64,000 bases of DNA from assembly GCF_003853645.1 (NCBI RefSeq), contig NZ_QTPO01000013.1, positions 1 through 64,000 on the forward strand, written 5' to 3'. The position numbers were made by a program, and so were the translations under genes. A model generated the notes under the pieces. It did not search any database, was not told where the DNA came from, and saw nothing but the letters and a program-made list of their open reading frames with translations. Below, piece by piece: positions 46,710-55,051 of the stretch (the first letter of the stretch is position 1; the number at the start of each line of letters is the position of its first letter). Source of the DNA: Burkholderia sp. Bp9143 (GTDB lineage Bacteria; Pseudomonadota; Gammaproteobacteria; Burkholderiales; Burkholderiaceae).

Positions 46710-48680
46710 TCAGGATCGCCGTATTGATTGCCCGGCGATCGAGATCGAGAACGCAAACGGAAAACGCCCCAGCACCGAGCGCGCCGCAGTCTCGAGGGCG
46801 GGGTCGCTCAACTCGACCGAGACCGACATTCCGCCCGAATGGTCGATCGTGACGTCAATCGATGCATCGGGGGCGCCGCCCTGGGCCAATGCGACGCGGA
46901 GCGCGTCACCTGTCTCGCGGCGCTTGAGTTCTGGCTTGAAGATCTTGCCGACGCCCGTGAGCGGGATGGCTTCCACGATTCGGACGTGCTTGGGCAGCGC
47001 GGCGCGTTCGGCAATTTCCTGTTGCATGAACGCTGTCAGATCGTGCTCCGTCGCGCGCATACCCGGCTTGAGCTGGACATACGCGACCGGCAGCTCACCG
47101 GCATGCGTATCGGGACGCCCGATTGCCGCGGCGATCTGGACCGCCGGATGTCGATGAAGCGGCTCCTCGATCGCCGCAGGGTCGATATTGTGCCCGCCCC
47201 GAATGATCAATTCCTTCTTGCGGCCGGTCAGCCAGAAGTAACCGTCGACGTCGCAGCGGCCGAGGTCGCCGGTGTTGAGCCAGCGCTTGCCGTCGCCGAG
47301 ATCGAGCCACAACGCCCTGTTCTGATCCGGACGCATGTAGCCGGTGAAAACGTTCGGCCCGGAGATGACGAGCAGCCCCTCTTCGTTCACCGTGCAATCA
47401 CGCAGATACCGTCCCGCGTCGTCCACGACGACCGTTTTCATCGCCTGGAACGGGATGCGAAGCCCGATCGATCCCAGCCGGCGCTCGCCGGTCGTCGGAT
47501 TGACGCTGCTCACGCACGTTCCTTCGGTCAGACCGTAGCCTTCGAGAATCCGGATGCCCGTTTTTTCCTGGAAAGCCCTGAAGACGCCGACCGGCATCGG
47601 CGCCGCACCGCACAGGCCGTATTCGAGCGAGTCGATGGCATGATCGTCGACAGGAATGTCGAGCAGTGACGCATAAAGTGTCGGGACGCCACTGAAGAAA
47701 TTGACGTGATGATGCTCGACGATTTCCCAGAAACGTTTGACGACACCGTCGCCGCGGTAACCCTGCGGTGTGCCGAGCACGACGTGAGCGCCGCGGGAAA
47801 AAGGCAGCAGGCCGGTCACCATCGCGGCATTGACGTGAAAGAGCGGCAATCCGCAGAACGTCGTTTTGCCGGGGCCGATACTGTCGCCGAAGAATCGGCT
47901 GGCGCTCCATGCATTCGCCACTTCGTTGCCGTGGCTGCGCATCGCGATTTTCGGCAACCCTGTGGTTCCCCCGGTACAGAAGAACGAGGACATGTCGCCG
48001 GGTTGAAAGCGGCGTGCGTTGTCGAGCGCCGTACCGGATTCCTGCGCAATTGCCGTACCGAAGTCGTGGATCTGGATGTGTGCAGGAACCGCGCGGCGCA
48101 AACCACTGTCACCGTGCAGTTTCAGGCAGGCGTCGCGCTGCAGCATTCGGGCCGCTGATTGCGCCGTGCCCCGCACACGATCGGCCGGATCGACCAGCAC
48201 GAGATGCCGAAGCGGCTCGACGTCGTGAAGGATCTCCGCGACTTTCTGCCAGAGATCGGTCCCGGGAAAGGGCGCGAGCGTCACGAGTACGCTGGCACCG
48301 GCCGCGTTGAGCAGATTGCCTATCGCTTCGCCTTCGAGCAGCGGATTGATGGCACATACGATGCCGGCCGCCTGCCCGCCCCAGATCACGAAATGTGTCT
48401 CGGGAAGATTGGGCAGGACATAGGCGATCACCGAACGCGCGCTCACGCCGAGGCGCGTGAACATGTTGGCCGTGCGCGTGATGTCACGGACCAGCTCGCG
48501 ATAGGTCCACCGCTCGGCGTCCCGGTGCGCGTCGGCGGTCAGGAAAAAGGAGAGGGCGGGGGCGGACGGATCGATGGCCGCACCGGCGCAAATCATCTCG
48601 TACGTGCTGGCGGGGAGGTCCGGCGGAAGGCCCTGCGCTTCGATCGCCAGCACGTCGTCCTGGGTCGCGATGCCGTTCAT
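46710..48680 (-). CDS. Acyl-CoA synthetase (AMP-binding)
   Basis: A 656-residue adenylate-forming enzyme. The phosphate loop is SSFFCTGGTTGLPKIAMRSH (about 235-254); further motifs are LEGYGLTEGTCVSS, WLNTGDLGRCDVDGYFWLTG and the C-terminal catalytic Lys in LTGVGKIFKPELKRRE. An unusual C-terminal extension of about 60 residues follows. It overlaps the FAH-family gene by 4 bp and so belongs to the aromatic operon. It may activate the aromatic acid before hydroxylation or the fatty or short acid freed by ring cleavage; the sequence does not decide. Confidence 0.9.
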   Translation of the reverse strand: MNGIATQDDVLAIEAQGLPPDLPASTYEMICAGAAIDPSAPALSFFLTADAHRDAERWTYRELVRDITRTANMFTRLGVSARSVIAYVLPNLPETHFVIWGGQAAGIVCAINPLLEGEAIGNLLNAAGASVLVTLAPFPGTDLWQKVAEILHDVEPLRHLVLVDPADRVRGTAQSAARMLQRDACLKLHGDSGLRRAVPAHIQIHDFGTAIAQESGTALDNARRFQPGDMSSFFCTGGTTGLPKIAMRSHGNEVANAWSASRFFGDSIGPGKTTFCGLPLFHVNAAMVTGLLPFSRGAHVVLGTPQGYRGDGVVKRFWEIVEHHHVNFFSGVPTLYASLLDIPVDDHAIDSLEYGLCGAAPMPVGVFRAFQEKTGIRILEGYGLTEGTCVSSVNPTTGERRLGSIGLRIPFQAMKTVVVDDAGRYLRDCTVNEEGLLVISGPNVFTGYMRPDQNRALWLDLGDGKRWLNTGDLGRCDVDGYFWLTGRKKELIIRGGHNIDPAAIEEPLHRHPAVQIAAAIGRPDTHAGELPVAYVQLKPGMRATEHDLTAFMQQEIAERAALPKHVRIVEAIPLTGVGKIFKPELKRRETGDALRVALAQGGAPDASIDVTIDHSGGMSVSVELSDPALETAARSVLGRFPFAFSISIAGQSIRRS

Positions 48681-49633
48681 GCTGCCTCGTCCACGATCTC
48701 GTTACGTTGCACGCCCAGATCGATCGCTCCGTCACGGCTCGCGATCCGAGCTTCGACGATGTCTCCGGCCTTCAGGTACTGCGCGCGTCCCGCTTGCACC
48801 TTCATGAACATCTTCCATTTCACGGATTCGGGAAATAGCGCCACGGCCCGTTGCTTGAGCGGCGACGGGATGCTGAGTGCGCAGCCGGCCGGCGTACCGG
48901 TCGCGAGCAGGTCGCCGGCGCGCAGGTCGTGCACGCCCGACAACTCGGTCAACGTTTCCGCCGGACCATAGACGAGGTTCGATGTCGAGTCCCGCTGACG
49001 TACCGCGCTGTTGACGGACAACGTCAGCTCCAGCGCCTTCAACTTCGGGAAATCGTGCGGCTCGAGCAGGCACAGGTACGGGCCGACCGGGCCGAAGGTG
49101 CGGTAACTCTTGCCCTTGTAGAACTGCATCTGCGGGATCTGCACGTCGCGCGCGGAATAGTCGTTGACGATCGCGATGCCGGCCACGTATTCGTGCAGGT
49201 TGGCGTCCGTCACCGGCTGGTGCCGCGTGATGTCGCGCTTGAGCACGAGCCCGAGCTCGATCTCGTAGTCGAGAAACCGCACGTGGCGCGGCTTCACGAC
49301 GCGCGAATCGGCCGCGACGATGCAGCTCGGCGCCTTCGTGAAGATCATGTTGAACCGCTTCGCGTCCGGGTCCATGCCCGACTCGATCATGTGCTGCCGA
49401 TAGTTCGCGCCCTGGCAGACGAACTGCTGGTTGGCCGTCACGGGCGGCAGCCACTGAACGTCGGATTCGGGAATGGACGGGCCGTCGATCATTGCGAGTC
49501 GCTCGACCGGGTTGGCCGCGAGAAAGCTTGCCGTGGTGGCGAATTCGCCGGGAATCGGCGTGACGGCGCCGTTGGCGACGACACCCCATTGGGCGCGGCC
49601 GCGGTGTCGGAAGTGCAGGACGTGCAGTGGCAT
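48677..49633 (-). CDS. Fumarylacetoacetate-hydrolase-family enzyme
   Basis: A 318-residue FAH-fold enzyme. Metal-binding acidic residues lie in FLDYEIELGLVLKRD (E-x-E pattern) and in IVNDYSARDVQIPQMQFYKG. The C-terminal motif GDLLATGTPAGCALS is standard. Family members hydrolyse or decarboxylate beta-diketo acids such as acylpyruvates and meta-cleavage products. Set between the extradiol dioxygenase (33-bp gap) and the acyl-CoA synthetase (overlap), it most likely cleaves the ring-fission product or its tautomer. Confidence 0.9.
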   Translation of the reverse strand: MPLHVLHFRHRGRAQWGVVANGAVTPIPGEFATTASFLAANPVERLAMIDGPSIPESDVQWLPPVTANQQFVCQGANYRQHMIESGMDPDAKRFNMIFTKAPSCIVAADSRVVKPRHVRFLDYEIELGLVLKRDITRHQPVTDANLHEYVAGIAIVNDYSARDVQIPQMQFYKGKSYRTFGPVGPYLCLLEPHDFPKLKALELTLSVNSAVRQRDSTSNLVYGPAETLTELSGVHDLRAGDLLATGTPAGCALSIPSPLKQRAVALFPESVKWKMFMKVQAGRAQYLKAGDIVEARIASRDGAIDLGVQRNEIVDEAA

Positions 49634-49666
49634 GGATTTTCTCTCGTGAATCGGTGAACGGTGAAA

Positions 49667-50737
49667 TCAGGCAAACAGCTTCGCGAGCGTGACCAGCTTG
49701 CTCAGCGTCAGATCGGGGCTGCGGCGCAGGTTGCGCAACAGGGCCGCAATGCTGGCCGGTGTGAAGCGCGGCTTCGTGAAGCTGCGCGGCATGACGGGGC
49801 CCCATTGCGCCATGGCTTCGCGGCTGACCGGATGGATGCCCGTCGGTTCGTCCGCGGTGAACAGGTCGCCGTCGCAGTAGTGTTCGTGCTTGGCGCCCCA
49901 CGGGTCTTGCCAGTAATCGAAGATCTGGCTGCCGAGAATGTGCCGCCCGATGCCCCATGCATGGGTCCAGCCGCTGTCGCGCAGCATGCGCTGTCCCATG
50001 CCGAGCGCGTCGGTGTCGATCACCTCGAACGCACTGTGGCTGTAGGTCGACACGAAACCCTGCGCGAGCGCGAGCGTGTGATGGTCGGCCGGCGTGTCGC
50101 CGCGATCGAGCCGCATGAACGCCACGGCCGGCGAGCCGTCCGGCAGCACCTGGACATCGCTCGGGATGAAACCGAAATGCCGCGTGTACCACGCGCACGT
50201 TTCCTGGAAGTCGGCGATCTCGAGCACGACGTGACCGAGTCTCACGATCTCCGGCGGCGTGGCGGGCGGCCGCTGCGTCTGGTTGATGCGAACGCGCGCA
50301 TCCACGGAATTGAACCCGAGCGGCGCGCGGTGCGGCAGCGCGGGCACCCGCGCCAGGCCGGCCACCGCATCGACGCGGAAACCGGCGGGATCGACGAGCC
50401 GGACGCGATCGCCGCCGCCCGGCCATTCCGATGGTTCGATGCCGGACGCGCCGGGCACGCCCGTCAGCGCGTCGAGATCCGCGCGGCTGTCGACCTGGAG
50501 CCCGAAACCGACGAACGCCGGCTTCCGCGCACGGCGCACCACGTAGCAAAAGCCGGACGCGCCCGTGGCGCGCAACAGCAGCAGGTCGGCATCGCGCGAT
50601 GCGGTTCGCAGTCCGAAGTCATTGAGAAAATGTTCGGCCTCGTCGAGATCGGGGCGCTCGAAGATCAGATAGGCGAGGGCGGCGGCTTTCGTCGTGGGAC
50701 GCGGATGACGGGCGGGCTGGGCGGTGGTGAGTTTCAT
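49667..50737 (-). CDS. Extradiol ring-cleavage dioxygenase, VOC fold
   Basis: A 356-residue type I extradiol dioxygenase made of four VOC modules. The iron ligands of the catalytic half are visible: His169 in RLGHVVLEI, His234 in STYSHSAFEV and Glu285 in GAKHEHYCDG. The N-terminal half (about 20-130) has the same fold without ligands, as usual. It should insert O2 beside a catechol-type diol and open the ring. It lies 12 bp downstream of the flavin hydroxylase that would form that diol. Confidence 0.9.
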   Translation of the reverse strand: MKLTTAQPARHPRPTTKAAALAYLIFERPDLDEAEHFLNDFGLRTASRDADLLLLRATGASGFCYVVRRARKPAFVGFGLQVDSRADLDALTGVPGASGIEPSEWPGGGDRVRLVDPAGFRVDAVAGLARVPALPHRAPLGFNSVDARVRINQTQRPPATPPEIVRLGHVVLEIADFQETCAWYTRHFGFIPSDVQVLPDGSPAVAFMRLDRGDTPADHHTLALAQGFVSTYSHSAFEVIDTDALGMGQRMLRDSGWTHAWGIGRHILGSQIFDYWQDPWGAKHEHYCDGDLFTADEPTGIHPVSREAMAQWGPVMPRSFTKPRFTPASIAALLRNLRRSPDLTLSKLVTLAKLFA

Positions 50738-50749
50738 GGCGATGGGAGC

Positions 50750-52441
50750 TCAAGAGGGGCGGACGACGGATGCAGCGGGAGAGGGCATGGCACGCGGCGC
50801 CACGCCGAGCAGCAACAGGCTGTCGCGCACGATGCGGCTGACGTCGGCTGCCGGCCCGTCGTGGACGACGGTCTTGTCGGGGCGCACGACGGCAACCCAG
50901 CCAACGGGCGCCATGCCGGGAAGGAAGGTGCCGTCCAGGTCTTCCCAGCCCTCGCGGCCGCCGGCATCCAGACGTTGGCCGCGGTGCGCGATCTGCACGA
51001 TGGTGCCGCCGGCGCACGCGAGTGCGGCCGCGGCGTCCGCTGCGAGCCCGACGCGCGGGTCGCAGCCGAACCCGACCAGCGTGCAGCCGCTGCCGAGCAC
51101 GTCGTCGCTCAGGCGTACCGTGCCGTCGGATCCCCTCAGCCATCCCTGCGAGAGCGCCGCGCCGCGTGTGAGCCTTGCGCCCGAGCGGCCGCGCACGAAC
51201 AGGCCCATGCGAAACGCGTTCTGCGGCTTGATGCGCAGTTCCTCGAATTGCGTGCGCAGCACCGGCACGCAGCGCAACATGCGCATCAGCCCGTGCGTGG
51301 CGAGCGCCACGGCAGCGTTGCGCGGCATCACCAGGCGCCCCATGAGCTTGGCGAGCCGGATCATCGCCCGCGCATGCGGCCGGCGTTCCGCGTCGTACGT
51401 TTCGAGAATGCGCGGATCGGCGCGGCCGAGGACGACCCACGCCAGTTTCCAGCCGAGGTTGGCCGCGTCTCGCAGCCCGGCGACGAGCCCCTGGCCGACG
51501 AACGGCGGCGTGATGTGCGCGGCGTCTCCCGCGAGAAAGACCCGGCCCTTGCTGAACGTGTCGACCGTGCGCGCGTGGAAGCGGTAAACCGCCTTTCGCT
51601 CGATGGTGATGTCGTCGACGTTGCCCCACGGCGCGAGCAGTTCGCGAATGCGCGCGTCGGACTCCATCTCGTCGCGGCGCTCGCCCGGGTGCAGCATGAA
51701 CTCCCAGCGTTCGCGCGCGCCGGGCGCGACCATGTGCGGGGTCGGGCGGCGATGATCGCAGATGAACTCGACATGGTCGATCGGCCGCGGCACGTGACGC
51801 GCATCGACGATGAGCCAGTCCTCGGCGTAGGTCTTGCCGTTGAACTGCTGGCCGATCAACTGACGCACGCGCGAACTCGCACCGTCCGCACCGACCAGGT
51901 AGCGGGCACGTACCGCGTGCGTGTGCCCGCTCTCGTCGGTCAGCGAGGCAACGACCCCGTCCTGCTCCTCGACGAAACCCTCGAACGTCATGCCGAGCGC
52001 GACGTGCACGTTGTCGCAGCCGCGCAGCCGCTCGCGCAGGCAGCGCTCCAGGTCGGGCTGGTAAAACGTCACGAGTTTCGGATGACCGTCGAGCGTGCCG
52101 AGCGTATCGATCCGCCCGAATTCGCCGAGTGCGGGCGAGCGCATCCGGACGTACGGAATCGCGACCGTTTCGAAATCGTGCTCGTCGACGCCGGCCATCT
52201 GCAGGATGCGCAGCGCGTCGTTGTCGAGTGCGATGGCTCGCGGTGCCATGAAGATGTCAGTCGCCTTGTCGATCACCATGACCTTCACGCCGTGGCGCGC
52301 CAGCAGGTTCGCGAGCGCGGCGCCGACCGGCCCGAACCCGACGATCAGGATGTCGGTCGCCGATGGCAGCCCGCGCCCGTCGGCCGACGGTGCCTCGCCT
52401 GCGGCGCGCGAATGCGCGCCCGTTGCTTCAAATGTCTCCAC
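50750..52441 (-). CDS. FAD-dependent aromatic hydroxylase (MhpA/PheA-like)
   Basis: A 563-residue class A flavin monooxygenase. The FAD-binding GxGxxG is in DILIVGFGPVGAALANLLAR (about 30-49), the DG motif in YLVGADGASSRVRQLIGQ, and the second FAD motif in GRVFLAGDAAHITPPFVGQG. The long C-terminal thioredoxin-like domain (about 400-560) is characteristic of MhpA/phenol-hydroxylase-type enzymes. It hydroxylates a phenolic ring using NAD(P)H and O2 to give the catechol cleaved by the next enzyme. It is the first gene of the operon and divergent from a TetR regulator. Confidence 0.92.
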   Translation of the reverse strand: METFEATGAHSRAAGEAPSADGRGLPSATDILIVGFGPVGAALANLLARHGVKVMVIDKATDIFMAPRAIALDNDALRILQMAGVDEHDFETVAIPYVRMRSPALGEFGRIDTLGTLDGHPKLVTFYQPDLERCLRERLRGCDNVHVALGMTFEGFVEEQDGVVASLTDESGHTHAVRARYLVGADGASSRVRQLIGQQFNGKTYAEDWLIVDARHVPRPIDHVEFICDHRRPTPHMVAPGARERWEFMLHPGERRDEMESDARIRELLAPWGNVDDITIERKAVYRFHARTVDTFSKGRVFLAGDAAHITPPFVGQGLVAGLRDAANLGWKLAWVVLGRADPRILETYDAERRPHARAMIRLAKLMGRLVMPRNAAVALATHGLMRMLRCVPVLRTQFEELRIKPQNAFRMGLFVRGRSGARLTRGAALSQGWLRGSDGTVRLSDDVLGSGCTLVGFGCDPRVGLAADAAAALACAGGTIVQIAHRGQRLDAGGREGWEDLDGTFLPGMAPVGWVAVVRPDKTVVHDGPAADVSRIVRDSLLLLGVAPRAMPSPAASVVRPS

Positions 52442-52496
52442 CGTGTCTCCATTCGTCTGTCGATCGCGGTTGCGGCGTGCGATCGGATACCTTGAA

Positions 52497-52532
52497 TGAC
52501 ATTAAAGTCATAGTTGATAACTTTGTCAATGT
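52497..52532. promoter_or_regulatory. AT-rich dyad in the hydroxylase/TetR divergent promoter
   Basis: The 137-bp gap contains TGACATTAAAGTCA and, three bases on, TTGATAACTTTGTCAA, both with short inverted ends. The stretch is sharply AT-rich against the GC-rich surroundings. It is the likely operator of the TetR protein, controlling both directions. Confidence 0.45.
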
Positions 52533-52578
52533 AGACATTTGAATCTATACTTCGACGCACATCAGAACCGGATCCGTC

Positions 52579-53343
52579 ATGTCGAACCCACCGAAACGCC
52601 GGGCACCGAAACGTGCTGCCGCCGAGCCTCCCGTCACCGCCGATGTCGATGCGCCGGTCGCCGAAGAGCGCGAGCCGCGCGGCGCGCGGCGCAAGCGCGA
52701 AACCCGTGGCCGTCTGCTCGAGGCGGCGCTGAAGCTGATGGCCGAAAAAGGCATGGAAGGCGTGGCGATCAACGAGATCACCGAGGCCGCCGATGTCGGC
52801 TTCGGTTCGTTCTATAACCACTTCGAATCGAAGGAAGCGATCTACGCGACGCTCGTGGAAACGGTATTCGAGGAGTTCGCCGATTCGCTGGATCGCTTGG
52901 CGAGCGGGCTGTCCGATCCCGCGGAGATCATTTCGGTGGCGGTGCGGCATACGCTGATGCGGGCGCGACGCGAACCGGTGTGGGGCCATTTCCTGATACG
53001 CGAAGGGTTTTCGGCGCGCGTGCTGACGCTCGGCCTCGGCCAGCGACTGCTGCGCGACATCGAGCGCGGCATCGCCGCGCAACGCTTCGTCGTTGCCGAT
53101 CCGTTCATCGGCTTCCTGTCCGTCGGCGGCACCGTGCTCACCGCGATCGCCGCGGAACTCAATTTCGTCGCCCCCGGCGCGCCCGCTGCCGACGTGCTCG
53201 CAACGCTCGGCTTCAGCGGCGAGCACTTTCCGGAACGAACCGCGGCCACGCTGCTGCAAACGCTCGGGCTCAAGCGTGCGGAAGCCGAGAAGATCGCGAG
53301 TCGGCCGCTGCCTGCCGTCGAGCCTGCGGACGCGACGCGGTGA
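52579..53343 (+). CDS. TetR-family repressor of the aromatic operon
   Basis: A 254-residue TetR protein. A basic, disordered N-terminus (about 1-45) precedes the helix-turn-helix: RGRLLEAALKLMAEKGMEGV then INEITEAADVGFGSFYNHFE. The variable ligand domain follows to the C-terminus. Divergent placement 137 bp from the hydroxylase gene suggests local repression, relieved by a substrate or CoA ester. A strong terminator follows directly. Confidence 0.92.
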   Translation: MSNPPKRRAPKRAAAEPPVTADVDAPVAEEREPRGARRKRETRGRLLEAALKLMAEKGMEGVAINEITEAADVGFGSFYNHFESKEAIYATLVETVFEEFADSLDRLASGLSDPAEIISVAVRHTLMRARREPVWGHFLIREGFSARVLTLGLGQRLLRDIERGIAAQRFVVADPFIGFLSVGGTVLTAIAAELNFVAPGAPAADVLATLGFSGEHFPERTAATLLQTLGLKRAEAEKIASRPLPAVEPADATR

Positions 53344-53384
53344 TGCTCTCGGGCGGCCGGATGCTGGCCGTCCGAGAGCATTTA
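53343..53384 (+). terminator. Rho-independent terminator after the TetR gene
   Basis: The 16-bp arm atgctctcgggcggcc (53343-53358) pairs with ggccgtccgagagcat (53366-53381) with a single G-T wobble and a 7-base loop. A T-rich run (tttattt) follows. Confidence 0.88.
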
Positions 53385-53389
53385 TTTGA

Positions 53390-53408
53390 CATAATGATTA
53401 TTATCAAT
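53390..53408. promoter_or_regulatory. Fur-box-like sequence
   Basis: CATAATGATTATTATCAAT matches 13 of 19 positions of the Fur consensus GATAATGATAATCATTATC, including an unbroken ATAATGAT. It lies just after the terminator and could control rightward transcription toward the small genes at 53561 or 53866. No iron-uptake gene is adjacent. Confidence 0.45.
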
Positions 53409-53560
53409 AAAATAGGGTCGGTGTCGTAATTAGCTTCGCGCCAGCCGCGCATGCCAGTTTCCGGCTACGTCGAGATAATTTGCCTTTGGGCGCAACCGCT
53501 TTCCGCGGCCGGAATTTGTGCAGCAGCCCGTTGCACAATTACCGTGGTCGCGAGGCAAGC

Positions 53561-53791
53561 ATGACGAGACGCGCAGCTGCGTTTGTATGCGGGAAAGCCG
53601 CTCGAGCCTGGATGGTGCGCAACGTATCGACCATGCCGATCGAGTCGGCGGCCCATGCGAGCGCCGGCAACGCCGTGACGAATTTCGCCAGCCTTATCAA
53701 CGACTGGATCGCTTTTGGGACGCGCGATCGGCGGCTCGCGCGGTTAGCGGAACAATTCGGGGTTCTCTACTTATCGCCTGATCTGCATTGA
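53561..53791 (+). CDS. Possible small protein, unknown
   Basis: A 76-codon frame (MTRRAAAFVCGKAARAWMVR ... LARLAEQFGVLYLSPDLH) preceded by GAGG five bases before the ATG. It starts about 150 bp after the Fur-like sequence. I recognise no family; the basic amphipathic C-terminal part looks protein-like but the frame may be chance. Confidence 0.3.
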   Translation: MTRRAAAFVCGKAARAWMVRNVSTMPIESAAHASAGNAVTNFASLINDWIAFGTRDRRLARLAEQFGVLYLSPDLH

Positions 53792-53865
53792 GGGAAGCCA
53801 GTACCTGTTCCAACTCACGTTCCGTAGCAGCGTTAGAATAGCGCCCCTTCTCATGGGAGACGAAA

Positions 53866-54180
53866 ATGTCCTGGTTCGTTTACGAAGTGCCCGAATATCA
53901 CGAAGACGCTGCGCGCATCGAGCCCTTCAGCGACCTGCGTAGCCGCGTGCTGAAAGTCGGTGGCCCGGCCATGGCCGAAGAACTGGAAAGCGTTCGCGAG
54001 AATGCCGCGGCGACAGCGGACACACCCGAGCGTCCCCTGCGTACTCCGGAGAATCCGCATGTCTTTCCGATTCCTTACGCCGAGTCGATGATTCTGGTCG
54101 GATTCATCTTCGATCTGGAACGCGAATTCCGGCAACTGGTCGTGTCACCCGTGGAAATGCCCTGGCTGAAAGACGCGTAA
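53866..54180 (+). CDS. Small hypothetical protein
   Basis: A 104-residue acidic cytoplasmic protein with no signal peptide or membrane span. It reads MSWFVYEVPEYHEDAARIEP, then FPIPYAESMILVGFIFDLER and ends PVEMPWLKDA. A good GGAGA site precedes the ATG and the codon use is typical of the genome, so I take it as real. I do not recognise the family. It converges with the lipoprotein gene downstream. Confidence 0.7.
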   Translation: MSWFVYEVPEYHEDAARIEPFSDLRSRVLKVGGPAMAEELESVRENAAATADTPERPLRTPENPHVFPIPYAESMILVGFIFDLEREFRQLVVSPVEMPWLKDA

Positions 54181-54244
54181 AAGGCGGTCGGAGCGGAAGG
54201 TAACGGTCGCGAACCGCGTGGTGGGCAACCCGCCGGATGTGAAA

Positions 54245-54268
54245 CCGCGCGCACGATGCCGCGCGCGG
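54245..54268 (-). terminator. Possible terminator after the lipoprotein gene
   Basis: Read on the minus strand, ccgcgcgc and gcgcgcgg form an 8-bp GC-only stem with an 8-base loop, followed by only three Ts. It lies 13 bp past the lipoprotein stop, between two converging genes. Confidence 0.35.
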
Positions 54269-54280
54269 CTTCGCTCGCCG

Positions 54281-54997
54281 TTACGCCGGGTTGCCGCTGC
54301 CGCCGGTGCCGCCGGTGGGCTTGCCAGCTGCCTTGCCGGCGTCGCCCACCTTGCCGAGCAGCGTCGCAGACGGCTGGCCGTTTCCTCCGAGCGCGCCCTT
54401 CGATTTCAGCGCTTCGAGGTCCGAATCCTGACCGGCCTGGCCGGGCTTGAACGGCGTTGTCAGGAACGCGGACGTCGACAGCGTGACGCCGGTTTCGTTC
54501 TTGATGGTCTGGACAACCCCATTCGCCGCAGCCGCAATGTCAGCGGGGTTCGTCAACGCGCTTTGATACGTCGGATTGGACGCCAGGCCCGCCAGCAGCC
54601 CGTTCAGGTCCGTGCCCAGCTGCCCCGCCAGATAGGTCAGCAGCAGTTCGGTCAACGGCGTCACGTTGAACGTGCCGCCGCCGCTCGCGAACGAGTGCAG
54701 CGTGGTCGTCCCGTTCGTGCCGGTGATCGTGCACGGCCCCGCGAGCACGAACGTGACCGAGAACGCGCCGTTCGCGTCGGCCGTGCCCGAACCGTTGCCG
54801 GTCGCGCACACGATCGTGATCGCCGCGTTCGCCATCGCTGCGCCGGTCGCGGCCGTGCCGCTGATCGTGGCCGACGACGCGTTCGAAGGCGTCGTGCTTG
54901 AACTGTCGCCACCTCCGCCACATGCCGCGAGCGTGCCCGCGAGCGCAAACGTGCCGACTTGCAATGCCCTCAGTGCCGCTTTCTTCATCGTCTTCAT
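54281..54997 (-). CDS. Hypothetical lipoprotein
   Basis: A 238-residue protein with a lipoprotein signal sequence: basic MKTMKKAALRALQ, a hydrophobic stretch, and lipobox LAAC at about residue 26, followed by a Gly/Ser/Thr linker. The mature part contains a carboxypeptidase-regulatory-like beta-sandwich (ATGAAMANAAITIVCATGNG ... GPCTITGTNG) and then a helical region with TPLTELLLTYLAGQLGTDLN. GGAG precedes the ATG. It is 54 bp downstream of the YjbH-type gene on the same strand, so both may act in the outer membrane together. The function is unknown. Confidence 0.8.
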   Translation of the reverse strand: MKTMKKAALRALQVGTFALAGTLAACGGGGDSSSTTPSNASSATISGTAATGAAMANAAITIVCATGNGSGTADANGAFSVTFVLAGPCTITGTNGTTTLHSFASGGGTFNVTPLTELLLTYLAGQLGTDLNGLLAGLASNPTYQSALTNPADIAAAANGVVQTIKNETGVTLSTSAFLTTPFKPGQAGQDSDLEALKSKGALGGNGQPSATLLGKVGDAGKAAGKPTGGTGGSGNPA

Positions 54998-55051
54998 CGA
55001 TTTTCTCCGTTAGGTCAACTCGATTTTCCTGAGGACTCTCCGGTCCCTCGA

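Noticed and set aside
49661..52495. 944-codon plus-strand frame opposite the dioxygenase and hydroxylase genes
   Set aside because: The translation is Arg/His/Ala/Val-rich and featureless, while the opposite strand encodes complete flavin and extradiol motifs.
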